Shown here piece after piece: positions 17,196-26,115 of a stretch of 64,000 nucleotides of DNA. Position numbers and translations under genes: made by a program. Positions within the stretch are counted from its first letter, which is position 1, and every line of letters begins with the position of its first letter. The notes beneath the pieces were generated by a model that saw nothing but the letters and a program-made list of their open reading frames with translations, was not told the DNA's origin and did not search any database. This DNA comes from Xenorhabdus indica (lineage in GTDB: Bacteria; Pseudomonadota; Gammaproteobacteria; Enterobacterales; Enterobacteriaceae). The stretch is taken from the NCBI RefSeq assembly GCF_014467235.1, contig NZ_NKHP01000001.1, positions 282,295-346,294 of the forward strand, read 5' to 3'.

Positions 17196-18419
17196 ATGAC
17201 GCCTATGATAAGACAAGAAATGCAGAAGATTGAACATTCATGGTTTTCTGGTAAATCCAATGATAATCCTCTGGTTGCTGCTGCAAATCCTCTGCTGAAT
17301 ACGCTTCCCCAAATCCGGCATACCACTGTTCACCCGGACCCCGCAGCCTTACGTCAAAAATTGATTGATGAAATCCGACGTTTTGAAGTCGCGTGTCAGC
17401 ATGCCAAACAACCCTATGAAGTCATTATTGGTGCACGCTACTGTCTATGTACCGCACTGGACGAAGCAGCCGCACTGACACCTTGGGGAAGTCGTAGTGT
17501 TTGGTCAGGTAGTGGATTACTGGTCACTTTTCATAATGAAACCTGGGGAGGTGAGAAATTCTTCCAACTGTTGGCTAAATTATCACAGAATCCTAAAGAA
17601 AATTTATTTCTCCTGGAGCTGATTAATTTTTGTCTCCAACTTGGATTTGAAGGACGTTACCGCATCATGGACAACGGACGCTCTCAGTTAGAAACGCTAA
17701 AACAACGCCTGTTTCAGTTAATCCGCTCAATTCGCGGCAACCATCCTGCCGAATTGTCTCCCGATGTACAAATCATCACAAAACCTAACAAACTCTGGAA
17801 ACCTTTTTTGCCTATGTGGATTTGTATAGCATTATTGTGTTTTCTGGGATGTATCTTGTATATCGGCCTGAATTGGCGATTAAGTGATATATCTACCCCG
17901 ATTTTATCATCTATCTATCAGACCAGTCTGCCAAATGTAGCCGTCGATGATCGGATATCCCCACCTGTTCCTCCGACGCTGAATCTACAAAGCAGGTTAC
18001 GGGATGAAATCTCAGCCGGGCTATTAACTGTCACCGATCTGGCTGATAGAAGCATCGTCACCTTGAAAGGAGACGGTTTATTCAAATCAGCTTCAACCCA
18101 AATCAGAAACCGTTATCTGGACGTTATCAGGCGTATTGCAGAAGCGATGAACCATTATAAAGGTGAAATTTTAGTCGTCGGATATACTGATAATATCCCC
18201 ATCTATTCTCGTTTCGTCTCTAACTACGCTTTATCGCTGGCCAGAGCGAAATCTGTCCAGAGAAAACTTCAGCATTATCTGAACCAGCCTGAGCGAGTTA
18301 AAACTGAGGGAAGAGGCGCAAGTGATCCGCTTGTCCCTAATGATACTCCCAGTAACCGGGCTAAAAACAGACGAGTAGAAATCACACTGTTAGTTTCTCC
18401 AGCCGATCAAATAAAGTGA
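17196..18419 (+). CDS. tssL: T6SS inner-membrane protein TssL with OmpA-like domain
   Basis: 407 residues. The cytoplasmic DotU/IcmH domain (about 20-180) has NPLLNTLPQIR, EVIIGARYCLCTALDEAAALTPWG and a GFEGRYR motif. A single membrane helix (about 196-220, FLPMWICIALLCFLGCILYIGL) leads to a periplasmic OmpA-type peptidoglycan-binding domain (about 280-400: VVGYTDNIPI, LSLARAKSVQ, NRAKNRRVEITLL). This is the extended TssL form. GAGG lies just before the first ATG; an ATG three codons on is also possible. Confidence 0.95.
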   Translation: MTPMIRQEMQKIEHSWFSGKSNDNPLVAAANPLLNTLPQIRHTTVHPDPAALRQKLIDEIRRFEVACQHAKQPYEVIIGARYCLCTALDEAAALTPWGSRSVWSGSGLLVTFHNETWGGEKFFQLLAKLSQNPKENLFLLELINFCLQLGFEGRYRIMDNGRSQLETLKQRLFQLIRSIRGNHPAELSPDVQIITKPNKLWKPFLPMWICIALLCFLGCILYIGLNWRLSDISTPILSSIYQTSLPNVAVDDRISPPVPPTLNLQSRLRDEISAGLLTVTDLADRSIVTLKGDGLFKSASTQIRNRYLDVIRRIAEAMNHYKGEILVVGYTDNIPIYSRFVSNYALSLARAKSVQRKLQHYLNQPERVKTEGRGASDPLVPNDTPSNRAKNRRVEITLLVSPADQIK

Positions 18420-18429
18420 GGAAACTAAG

Positions 18430-21400
18430 ATGTTAAGTGTACTCTTTTCTATCCTTACCAGCAGATTAATGTGGAGTTTTCTCGGTATAACGGCAATTTC
18501 TGCCATTATCTGGTTCATCGGGCCCATTATTTCTGTCGGTAACTCAGTCCCTTTTGAATCGAAATTCATACGAATCTTTACCATTATTTCACTTTTCTTA
18601 GCCTGGCTCTTAAGTCAGTTAATTCCCCTGCTATATCGGACATGGCTTAACAAAAAATTAGCGAACCAATTGAATATCATTAAGGACGATGAAAAAGAAC
18701 AGAAACAGGACAAAAAACACGATGATCAATACCTCACGTTGTCAGAACGCTTTTCTGACGCCGTAAAATTATTGCGAAAAGCTTATTTTTCCGGCTATTT
18801 CTCCAGTTTAAATGGCAAACCTAAACCTGGCTGGAATGGGCTGTTTAGCCGTCAATATTTATACCAATTACCCTGGTATCTCGTTATCGGTGCCCCACAT
18901 TCAGGTAAAACAACAGCGCTGGCAAATTCCGGGCTGAATTTCCCACTATCAGACTATTTCGGGAAATCTGCCCTATACAGTATGGGAGATATGAATAGCT
19001 GTAACTGGTGGTTTACGAATAAAGCCGTCCTGCTTGATACCGCAGGTCGCTATACCACTCATCATAACAACTTACACGCAGCAGACAGCAGAGAGTGGCA
19101 GGCTTTTATCAGGTTGTTAAAAAAATACCGTACACGGCAACCAATCAATGGGATCATCCTTACAATCAGTGTGGAAGACTTACTGAATCCATCAACAGAA
19201 ACCCGTGATCAACACGCCTATATGTTACGCAGACGCCTGTCTGAATTACGTGAAAAACTTAAGATCCAATTTCCTATTTACATTTTCATCACTAAAACGG
19301 ATTTATTAAAAGGATTTAACGCCTATTTTACCCATTTTGATAAAGCATCACGTGAACAAATTTGGGGATTAACCTTCCCACAAGACAAAAAAACTGACTG
19401 GAATATCAATTCGATATTTGAGGAGCAATACAACCAGTTACAACTGCGACTGGATGCAGAATTACCCTATATTCTCTTAAACGAGCCGAACCCGCGGCAA
19501 TGTGCCGAGAGTTATCTGTTTCCACAAGAATTTGCTGCCTTACGTCCACGCATTGCGCAATATCTTGAAATTGTATTCGCAAGATCAGGATTTGAAGTCC
19601 CCAGTTACCCACGAGGACTCTATTTCACCAGTGGCACACAGGGAGGGATACCATTTGATGGTGTCATGGATAAATTTAACCGCAATTTCCAATTGCCAAC
19701 AGACAATGACAGTATTTCAATGTCATGGGGAAATAATAATGATGATAAAGGAATTTTATATCAACCCCAGACTCGCCAGACTTATTTTCTGAAAAATTTA
19801 CTGGACAGTATTTTTCAGGAAGCAGGACTCGCCAGCTACAACCGTTGGTGGGTATACCAAAATCGCCTGCTTAATTGGTTAGGCAACATGGCATTAATAG
19901 CAATTCTGGTCTTAGTCACCACTTTATTTCTGACCAGTTACAACAATAATAAAAATTATCTGATGGAAGTTCAGGCTAAAATTCCGACCATTTTACGTCA
20001 GGGCGCTGAATTAAATAAAAATCATGATGACACCGATGAGATAAATAACACCTATAATCTATTGCCGATTTTGAACAACCTGGCTAACCTCGCTAAAAGC
20101 CAGAACTTTTCGCTGGATGATCCCCCAATATCTTACCGCATGGGATTATATAGTGGTGAACAAGTCAGTAATGCAAGCCGTACTCTGTATATGAAAGCAC
20201 TGCAAACACTACTACTGCCACAAATAACCAAGTTAATCACCAGCCAACTACACAATGCTAACGACAATAATAATGACAATACAGAGGAAATCTACAATAC
20301 ATTAAAAGCATATCAGATGTTATATCAGCCCAAACATTATGACGGTGAGTTTCTACGTAATTGGGTGATGCAATATCTGAAAACACACTTAGATCCAGAA
20401 ACAACTCAGGAACAATTACAACAAATTAACAGGCATCTCAGTCAATTACTGGATAATCAGGTTGTCACATCACCGTATATTCGTAATGACTATCTGGTTG
20501 AACAAAAACAAGCATTAATTGGCAGCATTCCCCCTGCGCAACGTGCCTACAATATCCTGAAACACAATTTGTTACTTGACCCCAATTTAGCATCAGTAAA
20601 TTTAGTCACACTTGCTGGTCCTCAAGCTGAATTAGCTTTCTCACGCATTAGTGGAGCACCAATAACCAGTGGCATACCGGGAATGTTCACCCCTGCGGGT
20701 TATAAAAAAAGTATCGGCAAAGATCTCATGACTTTTCTTGTCACTTTGAATTCACAGGATAATTGGGTACTGGATTCCTATGCGAGAAAACAGTCAGTTA
20801 AAGATCTCGAATTATCTGTCCGACAGTTTTATATCAGTGACTATATTTATCAATGGGACAAATATCTGACTGATATTCGTTTGAACAATATTAATGAATT
20901 AAATCAACGTACCAGCACAGCGCGTTTGCTCTCTTCTTCAGCTTCACCGATGCGTACTCTGCTAATCAATATCAGCAAAAATGTCACACTAACTAATAAC
21001 CAACTTAACAGCCTTATGAAGAAGGCTAAAGGTAAAGTCAGTAGTAACGTAACAAACAGTAAATTAACAAATTTAGTTTCAAAACAAATCTTGCCGGATA
21101 ATGGTCAACCTTCACCAGAGCAAGTGTTAGCAGAACATTTTGCACAAATTACCGCTCTGGCGAAAAGCCCTGATGGAAAAAATAAAAAAATACCTTTTGA
21201 CGATATACTGAAAAAAATCGGTGACTTATATCAATATCTGGCTTCAGTGCAAAATGCCGTCAATACAGGTATGACTTTTCCTCCCAACAACATTATTACC
21301 CAGTTACAAACGGCATCTGAACGCCTGCCGATACCATTCAGAGATATGATTTCTGCCCTGGCAATTGGAGCCAGTAGTGATACACAAATCAGTGATATGA

Positions 21401-22137
21401 AAAATGTCGGCAAACATCTCGGTGCAGAAATAGGTGGTTTTTGCCAACAGGCTATTGCCAACCGTTATCCGTTGATGCCTAAAGCGCACAAAGACATCAA
21501 ACCTGATGACATGACACGGATGTTTGCTCCCGGAAAAGGCTTAATGGACAGTTTTTTCCAAAAAAATTTAGTGGGCAAAGTTGATACAACTCAGCCAGGA
21601 TGGCGATTTATGCCCGGGGTAGATGGCAAGCCTTTACCCGGTGGAGAAAAATTGCTCAAACCTTTCCAGCAAGCACAGATTATTCGCGATACTCTCTTTT
21701 CCAGTGGGGCTCTCACACCGTCATTTCATATCATGGTTCGCCCAATCAGTATGGATAATGAGATATTGAGTATGGTACTGGATGTTGATGGGCAACGACT
21801 GCAATATAGTCACGGCCCTCAACTTTCGCAGCTCATTAGCTGGCCGGGCTCTGCGGGAACCAATCAGGCCCGCATTCAATTAAATTTAGAAAATGGCACA
21901 ACGGCAAACTTATCAACTTCTGGCCCCTGGGCACTGAACCGGTTACTGGATCAAGCGAAGCGTATTTGGCAAAACAGAACAGGAAGTTCAACTCAAAGTG
22001 ATGATACTGGCTTACAGGCAATGTTTAATATCAAAGGGCATACGGTCTTACTGGAGTTCACACCAAATAGTATTTTCAGTCCGTTTAAACTACCTGATTT
22101 CTCCTGCCCGAACCTGAAGAGTATGAAAACACCATGA
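18430..22137 (+). CDS. tssM: T6SS membrane complex protein TssM (IcmF)
   Basis: 1235 residues. Two N-terminal helices (about 13-35 and 48-72), a cytoplasmic NTPase-like domain with Walker A GAPHSGKTTAL (about 154-164) and DTAGRY, a third helix (about 484-508, LLNWLGNMALIAILVLVTTLFL), then a large periplasmic part ending in the beta-rich IcmF C-terminal domain (WPGSAGTNQARIQL, GPWALNRLLDQAKRI). Walker A is intact, so nucleotide binding is likely. The stop overlaps the start of tssA (ATGA). Confidence 0.96.
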   Translation: MLSVLFSILTSRLMWSFLGITAISAIIWFIGPIISVGNSVPFESKFIRIFTIISLFLAWLLSQLIPLLYRTWLNKKLANQLNIIKDDEKEQKQDKKHDDQYLTLSERFSDAVKLLRKAYFSGYFSSLNGKPKPGWNGLFSRQYLYQLPWYLVIGAPHSGKTTALANSGLNFPLSDYFGKSALYSMGDMNSCNWWFTNKAVLLDTAGRYTTHHNNLHAADSREWQAFIRLLKKYRTRQPINGIILTISVEDLLNPSTETRDQHAYMLRRRLSELREKLKIQFPIYIFITKTDLLKGFNAYFTHFDKASREQIWGLTFPQDKKTDWNINSIFEEQYNQLQLRLDAELPYILLNEPNPRQCAESYLFPQEFAALRPRIAQYLEIVFARSGFEVPSYPRGLYFTSGTQGGIPFDGVMDKFNRNFQLPTDNDSISMSWGNNNDDKGILYQPQTRQTYFLKNLLDSIFQEAGLASYNRWWVYQNRLLNWLGNMALIAILVLVTTLFLTSYNNNKNYLMEVQAKIPTILRQGAELNKNHDDTDEINNTYNLLPILNNLANLAKSQNFSLDDPPISYRMGLYSGEQVSNASRTLYMKALQTLLLPQITKLITSQLHNANDNNNDNTEEIYNTLKAYQMLYQPKHYDGEFLRNWVMQYLKTHLDPETTQEQLQQINRHLSQLLDNQVVTSPYIRNDYLVEQKQALIGSIPPAQRAYNILKHNLLLDPNLASVNLVTLAGPQAELAFSRISGAPITSGIPGMFTPAGYKKSIGKDLMTFLVTLNSQDNWVLDSYARKQSVKDLELSVRQFYISDYIYQWDKYLTDIRLNNINELNQRTSTARLLSSSASPMRTLLINISKNVTLTNNQLNSLMKKAKGKVSSNVTNSKLTNLVSKQILPDNGQPSPEQVLAEHFAQITALAKSPDGKNKKIPFDDILKKIGDLYQYLASVQNAVNTGMTFPPNNIITQLQTASERLPIPFRDMISALAIGASSDTQISDMKNVGKHLGAEIGGFCQQAIANRYPLMPKAHKDIKPDDMTRMFAPGKGLMDSFFQKNLVGKVDTTQPGWRFMPGVDGKPLPGGEKLLKPFQQAQIIRDTLFSSGALTPSFHIMVRPISMDNEILSMVLDVDGQRLQYSHGPQLSQLISWPGSAGTNQARIQLNLENGTTANLSTSGPWALNRLLDQAKRIWQNRTGSSTQSDDTGLQAMFNIKGHTVLLEFTPNSIFSPFKLPDFSCPNLKSMKTP

Positions 22138-23240
22138 ATATTGATGCTTTACTTGCGCCAATCAGTGAAGAGTCTCCTTGTGGGGAAAATCTCGAATACG
22201 ATGATGTATTTCTATTATTAGAACAAAGCATTATCGGAAAAGCAGAGCAACAGTTTGGTGATTTTGTTATCCCTGCGGAACCACCCGATTGGTTAGAAGT
22301 GGAAAAACAAGCTACAACGTTACTGCTATCCCGTACCAAAGATCTGCGTATTATCATCGCTCTCATGCATGCATGGGTAGAAACTCAGGGAATATGTGGC
22401 TATGCCAATGGCCTGGCGCTACTCCGACAAACACTGGAACACTATTGGGAAGAGGTATGGCCAAGACTGGAATTTGATGGTGAATACGATCCCTTATTTC
22501 GCCTTAATGCTCTGGCAGATATTGAAGATGGCGCCCCTCTCTCAATAAAAGTGCAATATTCCATTCTGCTGAAAAGTATCTCGCAAGAATTGTCATTCCG
22601 GGAAGTTTGCTCACTGCTTGATGGTTCGATAACAGAAATCAGTGGTTACACCGGAGGGCGAACCCGCCTGCAAGATGAGTTAAAACAACAAACTGACAGC
22701 CCGGAAATATCAGCATTAGCCATCATTCGCGATCATATTACTGCTCTGCTTGATATCATTCGCCAGCACTTATCCGCCGGGCATATGCCTGAACTATCGC
22801 GATTCCTAAAAAATCTGAATACCGTTATTGAATTTAGCGCATTAAGTGGCTCCTTTATTGCCGCTTCGATAACTCCCGGCAATAAAGGAGAACCTCAATC
22901 TGCATCAGTGATAAAGCAGGCAACAACGCGATCATCAATAGACCCATCGTCTATAGAGCAATCATCAACAGATATAGCAGCGATGGCTGGTTTGTCCTCA
23001 TTTAATTGGTACGGAGTAGAAGTCAATAATCGTGATGAAGCACGCATGTTATTGGAAAAAGCGAAAACCTATTTTCTGACACACGAACCAAGCCACCCTG
23101 CTCCGATGATGATTGACCGTATTCAACGCCTGATTGATCGTGATTTTATCGACATTATCTATGACCTTGCACCAGAAGGATTAAATCAGCTCGCCATCAT
23201 CTTTGGCCATACTGATAATTCTGACACTGATACAAATTAG
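22134..23240 (+). CDS. tssA: T6SS TssA (ImpA N-terminal domain)
   Basis: 368 residues. It starts LLAPISEESPCGENLEYDDVF, the ImpA_N hallmark, with PDWLEVEKQATTLLLSRTKDLRIIIALMHAWVETQGICGYANGLALL. The C-terminal part includes a serine/threonine-rich linker (about 262-285) and MMIDRIQRLIDRDFIDIIYDLAPEGLNQLAIIFG. TssA primes tail tube and sheath assembly on the baseplate. Confidence 0.93.
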   Translation: MNIDALLAPISEESPCGENLEYDDVFLLLEQSIIGKAEQQFGDFVIPAEPPDWLEVEKQATTLLLSRTKDLRIIIALMHAWVETQGICGYANGLALLRQTLEHYWEEVWPRLEFDGEYDPLFRLNALADIEDGAPLSIKVQYSILLKSISQELSFREVCSLLDGSITEISGYTGGRTRLQDELKQQTDSPEISALAIIRDHITALLDIIRQHLSAGHMPELSRFLKNLNTVIEFSALSGSFIAASITPGNKGEPQSASVIKQATTRSSIDPSSIEQSSTDIAAMAGLSSFNWYGVEVNNRDEARMLLEKAKTYFLTHEPSHPAPMMIDRIQRLIDRDFIDIIYDLAPEGLNQLAIIFGHTDNSDTDTN

Positions 23241-23250
23241 TTGTCTCTTG

Positions 23251-23295
23251 TACTTATCCAACCAACAAAGAGGCAACTTGAAAGACGAAGGGTAT
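23251..23295 (+). repeat. Fragment of a dispersed intergenic repeat, tssA-tssB gap
   Basis: The stretch CCAACCAACAAAGAGGCAAC followed by TTGAAAGACGAAGGGTATA shares AAAGAGG-x-AACTTGAAA with 34322-34384 and GAGGCAACTTGAA with the opposite strand near 39940. It resembles an intergenic repeat I know from Photorhabdus and Xenorhabdus genomes. Confidence 0.6.
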
Positions 23296-23348
23296 ATCGC
23301 CCGTTTATCTCTTAACTTACCTATTTAGCCAGTAATGGAGAAATTGTC

Positions 23349-23885
23349 ATGAAATCCAGTGGACAAAAGTTTATCGCCCGAAATCGTGCTCCTCGAGTCC
23401 AGATTGAATACGATGTCGAGCTTTATGGCTCAGAAAAAGTTGTCCAATTACCATTTGTCATGGGCGTTATGGCTGATTTGGCAGGAAAACCCACAGAAGC
23501 CCTACCAGACGTTAGCGACCGGAAATTTCTGGAAATTGACATTGATAATTTTGACGAACGCATGAAGTCAATAAAGCCACGAGCCGCCTTTCAGGTTGAT
23601 AACACCTTGACAGGTGATGGCAAACTGAATGTCGAGTTAGTTTTTGAAAAAATGGAAGACTTTCAACCTGATGCTATCGCTAAAAAGGTAGAACCTTTAG
23701 CTCAACTGTTGGAAGCACGTACCCAACTGGCGAACCTACTGTCTTATATGGATGGTAAAAGTGGCGCAGAACAACTGATCGCTGAAATACTGCAAAATCC
23801 TGCTCTGTTGAAATCACTGGCGGAAGCGCCAAAACCTGAAGATAGCACTTCAGCTTCAGATGAAGGTGCTGAAGATAAGGAGTAA
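23349..23885 (+). CDS. tssB: T6SS sheath small subunit TssB (VipA)
   Basis: 178 residues. Motifs RAPRVQIEYDVELYGSEKVVQLPFVMGVMADLAG, DRKFLEIDIDNFDERMKSIKPR and LLSYMDGKSGAEQLI are those of TssB. With TssC it forms the contractile sheath that ClpV recycles. Separated from tssA by a 108-base gap that holds the repeat fragment, so tssB may have its own mRNA start. Confidence 0.97.
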   Translation: MKSSGQKFIARNRAPRVQIEYDVELYGSEKVVQLPFVMGVMADLAGKPTEALPDVSDRKFLEIDIDNFDERMKSIKPRAAFQVDNTLTGDGKLNVELVFEKMEDFQPDAIAKKVEPLAQLLEARTQLANLLSYMDGKSGAEQLIAEILQNPALLKSLAEAPKPEDSTSASDEGAEDKE

Positions 23886-23888
23886 TTG

Positions 23889-25391
23889 ATGAGTACAACT
23901 GAACAAGAAAACCTGGCTCAACAAGAGCAGGCACCGAAAGAATATACGGTTGATGAATTAAGTGTATTGCTCGGTAAAGAATTCCGTCCGCAAAGTGATC
24001 AAACACGTGATGCCGTTGAAAATGCAGTAAAGACCCTGGCACAGCAGGCACTGGAAAATACCCTCACCATCTCCGGCGATACTTATCGCACTATCCAGTC
24101 ATTGATTGCTGAAATTGATACCAAAATATCACAACAGATGAACCATATCCTGCATCATGATGAATTCCAGACATTGGAAGGCGCATGGCGTGGTCTGCAT
24201 TATCTGGTTAATAACACAGAAACCGATGAGATGCTGAAAATCCGTGTGATGTGCCTTTCCAAAAAAGAACTAAGCAACACGCTAAAACGTTTCAAAGGCG
24301 TCAGTTGGGACCAAAGCCCACTTTTTAAGAAGGTCTATGAAGCAGAATACGGTCAGTTTGGTGGTGAACCTTTCGGCTGTCTGGTAGGCGATTACTACTT
24401 TGACCATACCGCGCCGGATGTTGAACTTTTGCGTCAGCTAGCACAAATCAGTGCCGCAGCACACTGTCCATTTATTTCAGGAGCAGCCCCAAGTGTTATG
24501 CAAATGAAATCCTGGCAGGAGTTAGCTAACCCTCGTGATCTCACCAAGATTTTCCAAAATACAGAGTACGCCCCCTGGCGTAGCTTACGCGAATCAGAAG
24601 ACGTACGTTACATCGGATTAGCACTGCCCCGTTTTCTGTCCCGTTTACCTTATGGCGCTCTCACTAATCCCGTTGATAATTTCAATTTTGAGGAAAATAC
24701 CGAAGGCCCCACCCATGAAAACTATACCTGGGCAAATGCCGCTTATGCTATGGCGGTCAATATCAACCGTTCCTTTAAACTGTACGGCTGGTGCACCTCT
24801 ATTCGCGGTGTGGAATCTGGTGGTATTGTAGAAAATTTGCCTTGCTATACTTTTCCCTCTGATGATGGCGGAGTGGATATGAAATGTCCTACCGAGATTG
24901 CCATCAGCGATCGTCGTGAGGCTGAATTAGCCAAAAATGGTTTTATTCCACTTTTACACCGTAAGAATACCGATATGGCCGCCTTTATCGGTGCCCAATC
25001 GCTGCAAAAACCATCAGAATATTATGATCCTGACGCTACAGCAAATGCCAATCTCTCCGCCCGTCTGCCTTATTTATTTGCCTGTTGTCGTTTTGCTCAT
25101 TACCTGAAATGTATTGTACGCGACAAAATTGGGACTTTTCAGGAGCGTAGTGATATGGAACGTTGGTTGAATGAATGGATCACTCATTATGTTGACGGTG
25201 ACCCAGTCAATTCATCACAGCTTACCAAGGCGAAGAAGCCACTGGCAGCCGCGGAGGTTCAGGTAGAAGAAATAGAGAGCAACCCAGGCTATTATCAAGC
25301 TAAGTTTTTTCTGCGTCCCCATTATCAATTGGAAGGACTAACCGTTTCTCTACGTCTGGTTTCAAAATTACCCTCACTAAAAGGAGCGTGA
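23889..25391 (+). CDS. tssC: T6SS sheath large subunit TssC (VipB)
   Basis: 500 residues. Typical blocks: MNHILHHDEFQTLEGAWRGLHYLV, GVSWDQSPLFKKVYEAEYGQFGGEPFG, FLSRLPYG, CTSIRGVESGGIVENLPCYTF and a C-terminal FLRPHYQLEGLTVSLRLVSKLPS. Start taken at the ATG at 23889, with AAGGAG six bases before it; the TTG one codon upstream is not needed. It follows tssB by three bases. Confidence 0.97.
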   Translation: MSTTEQENLAQQEQAPKEYTVDELSVLLGKEFRPQSDQTRDAVENAVKTLAQQALENTLTISGDTYRTIQSLIAEIDTKISQQMNHILHHDEFQTLEGAWRGLHYLVNNTETDEMLKIRVMCLSKKELSNTLKRFKGVSWDQSPLFKKVYEAEYGQFGGEPFGCLVGDYYFDHTAPDVELLRQLAQISAAAHCPFISGAAPSVMQMKSWQELANPRDLTKIFQNTEYAPWRSLRESEDVRYIGLALPRFLSRLPYGALTNPVDNFNFEENTEGPTHENYTWANAAYAMAVNINRSFKLYGWCTSIRGVESGGIVENLPCYTFPSDDGGVDMKCPTEIAISDRREAELAKNGFIPLLHRKNTDMAAFIGAQSLQKPSEYYDPDATANANLSARLPYLFACCRFAHYLKCIVRDKIGTFQERSDMERWLNEWITHYVDGDPVNSSQLTKAKKPLAAAEVQVEEIESNPGYYQAKFFLRPHYQLEGLTVSLRLVSKLPSLKGA

Positions 25392-25475
25392 TACTAAAAA
25401 GTCATTTTCTCTAAGTAAAATCAGAAATCATCCCGCACAGAGGGGCTTCCAGTAACAATACACATGTATTTCTAG

Positions 25476-25487
25476 ACGTATATACGT
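25476..25487. promoter_or_regulatory. 12-base perfect palindrome before hcp
   Basis: ACGTATATACGT reads the same on both strands and lies 60 bases before the hcp start, in a 155-base gap after tssC. A regulator site or promoter element is possible; nothing proves it. Confidence 0.35.
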
Positions 25488-25546
25488 ACTCCAATATACA
25501 TCCATTGGATTCAATCATCCCATTCAACTCTATTAAGGCAAAGATT

Positions 25547-26026
25547 ATGTCTAATAACGCATATATTACTTTTACTGACATTAAAGGTGAATCAGGTGAC
25601 GATGCCCATAAAGATTGGACAGCCGTTCATGTTTTTGAACTGACAATGACTAATTCTGTTTCTACAAATACTCAGTCTAGCGGATTGAGTTCAGGTATAG
25701 TTGAAATTCCTGGTATTACTGTAGGACTCTTCTTTGATAAATCATGTATAACTTTGTCTAATTATCTGACGATAGGTAAACATATCAATGAAGTTAAAAT
25801 TGAAGTATTGCGACAAGGAGGCGAAAATGTACTTTGGCATACCATAGTCATGACGAACGTTATGGTAGCAAGCACATCGCTCGGATTCTCATTTGACCAA
25901 TACATTTCTACTGTTAAGTTATTCTTCCAAAAACATAAAGAAAGCTACTATCCTCTGGACTTCACAGGCAAAAAAGGCGCCGAAGTCACTTATGGATGGG
26001 ATTCTTTCGCTAATAAGCCACTCTAA
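25547..26026 (+). CDS. hcp: T6SS tube protein Hcp
   Basis: 159 residues, the usual length. MSNNAYITFTDIKGES at the start, ...FDKSCITLSNYLTIGKHINEVKIEVLR and FSFDQYISTVKLFFQ, ending DFTGKKGAEVTYGWDSFANKPL. Hexamers stack into the secreted inner tube. The ATG at 25547 follows an AAGG; a TTG 14 codons upstream gives only an unlikely extension. Flanking gap and terminator suggest that hcp is transcribed partly on its own. Confidence 0.96.
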   Translation: MSNNAYITFTDIKGESGDDAHKDWTAVHVFELTMTNSVSTNTQSSGLSSGIVEIPGITVGLFFDKSCITLSNYLTIGKHINEVKIEVLRQGGENVLWHTIVMTNVMVASTSLGFSFDQYISTVKLFFQKHKESYYPLDFTGKKGAEVTYGWDSFANKPL

Positions 26027-26046
26027 TTTCATAATTATCCACCCCG

Positions 26047-26077
26047 ATAACCTCCCTAAAACAGGGAGGTTATTTTT
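26047..26077 (+). terminator. Terminator directly after hcp
   Basis: ATAACCTCCCT and AGGGAGGTTAT pair over 11 bases around a five-base loop (AAAAC), followed by TTTT. It starts 21 bases after the hcp stop. It would cut hcp mRNA short and lower expression of the downstream FHA, tssE-H and kinase genes. Confidence 0.88.
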
Positions 26078-26115
26078 ACTAACCTATCCTTATCAAAAAA
26101 TAGGGATCTACGCTT

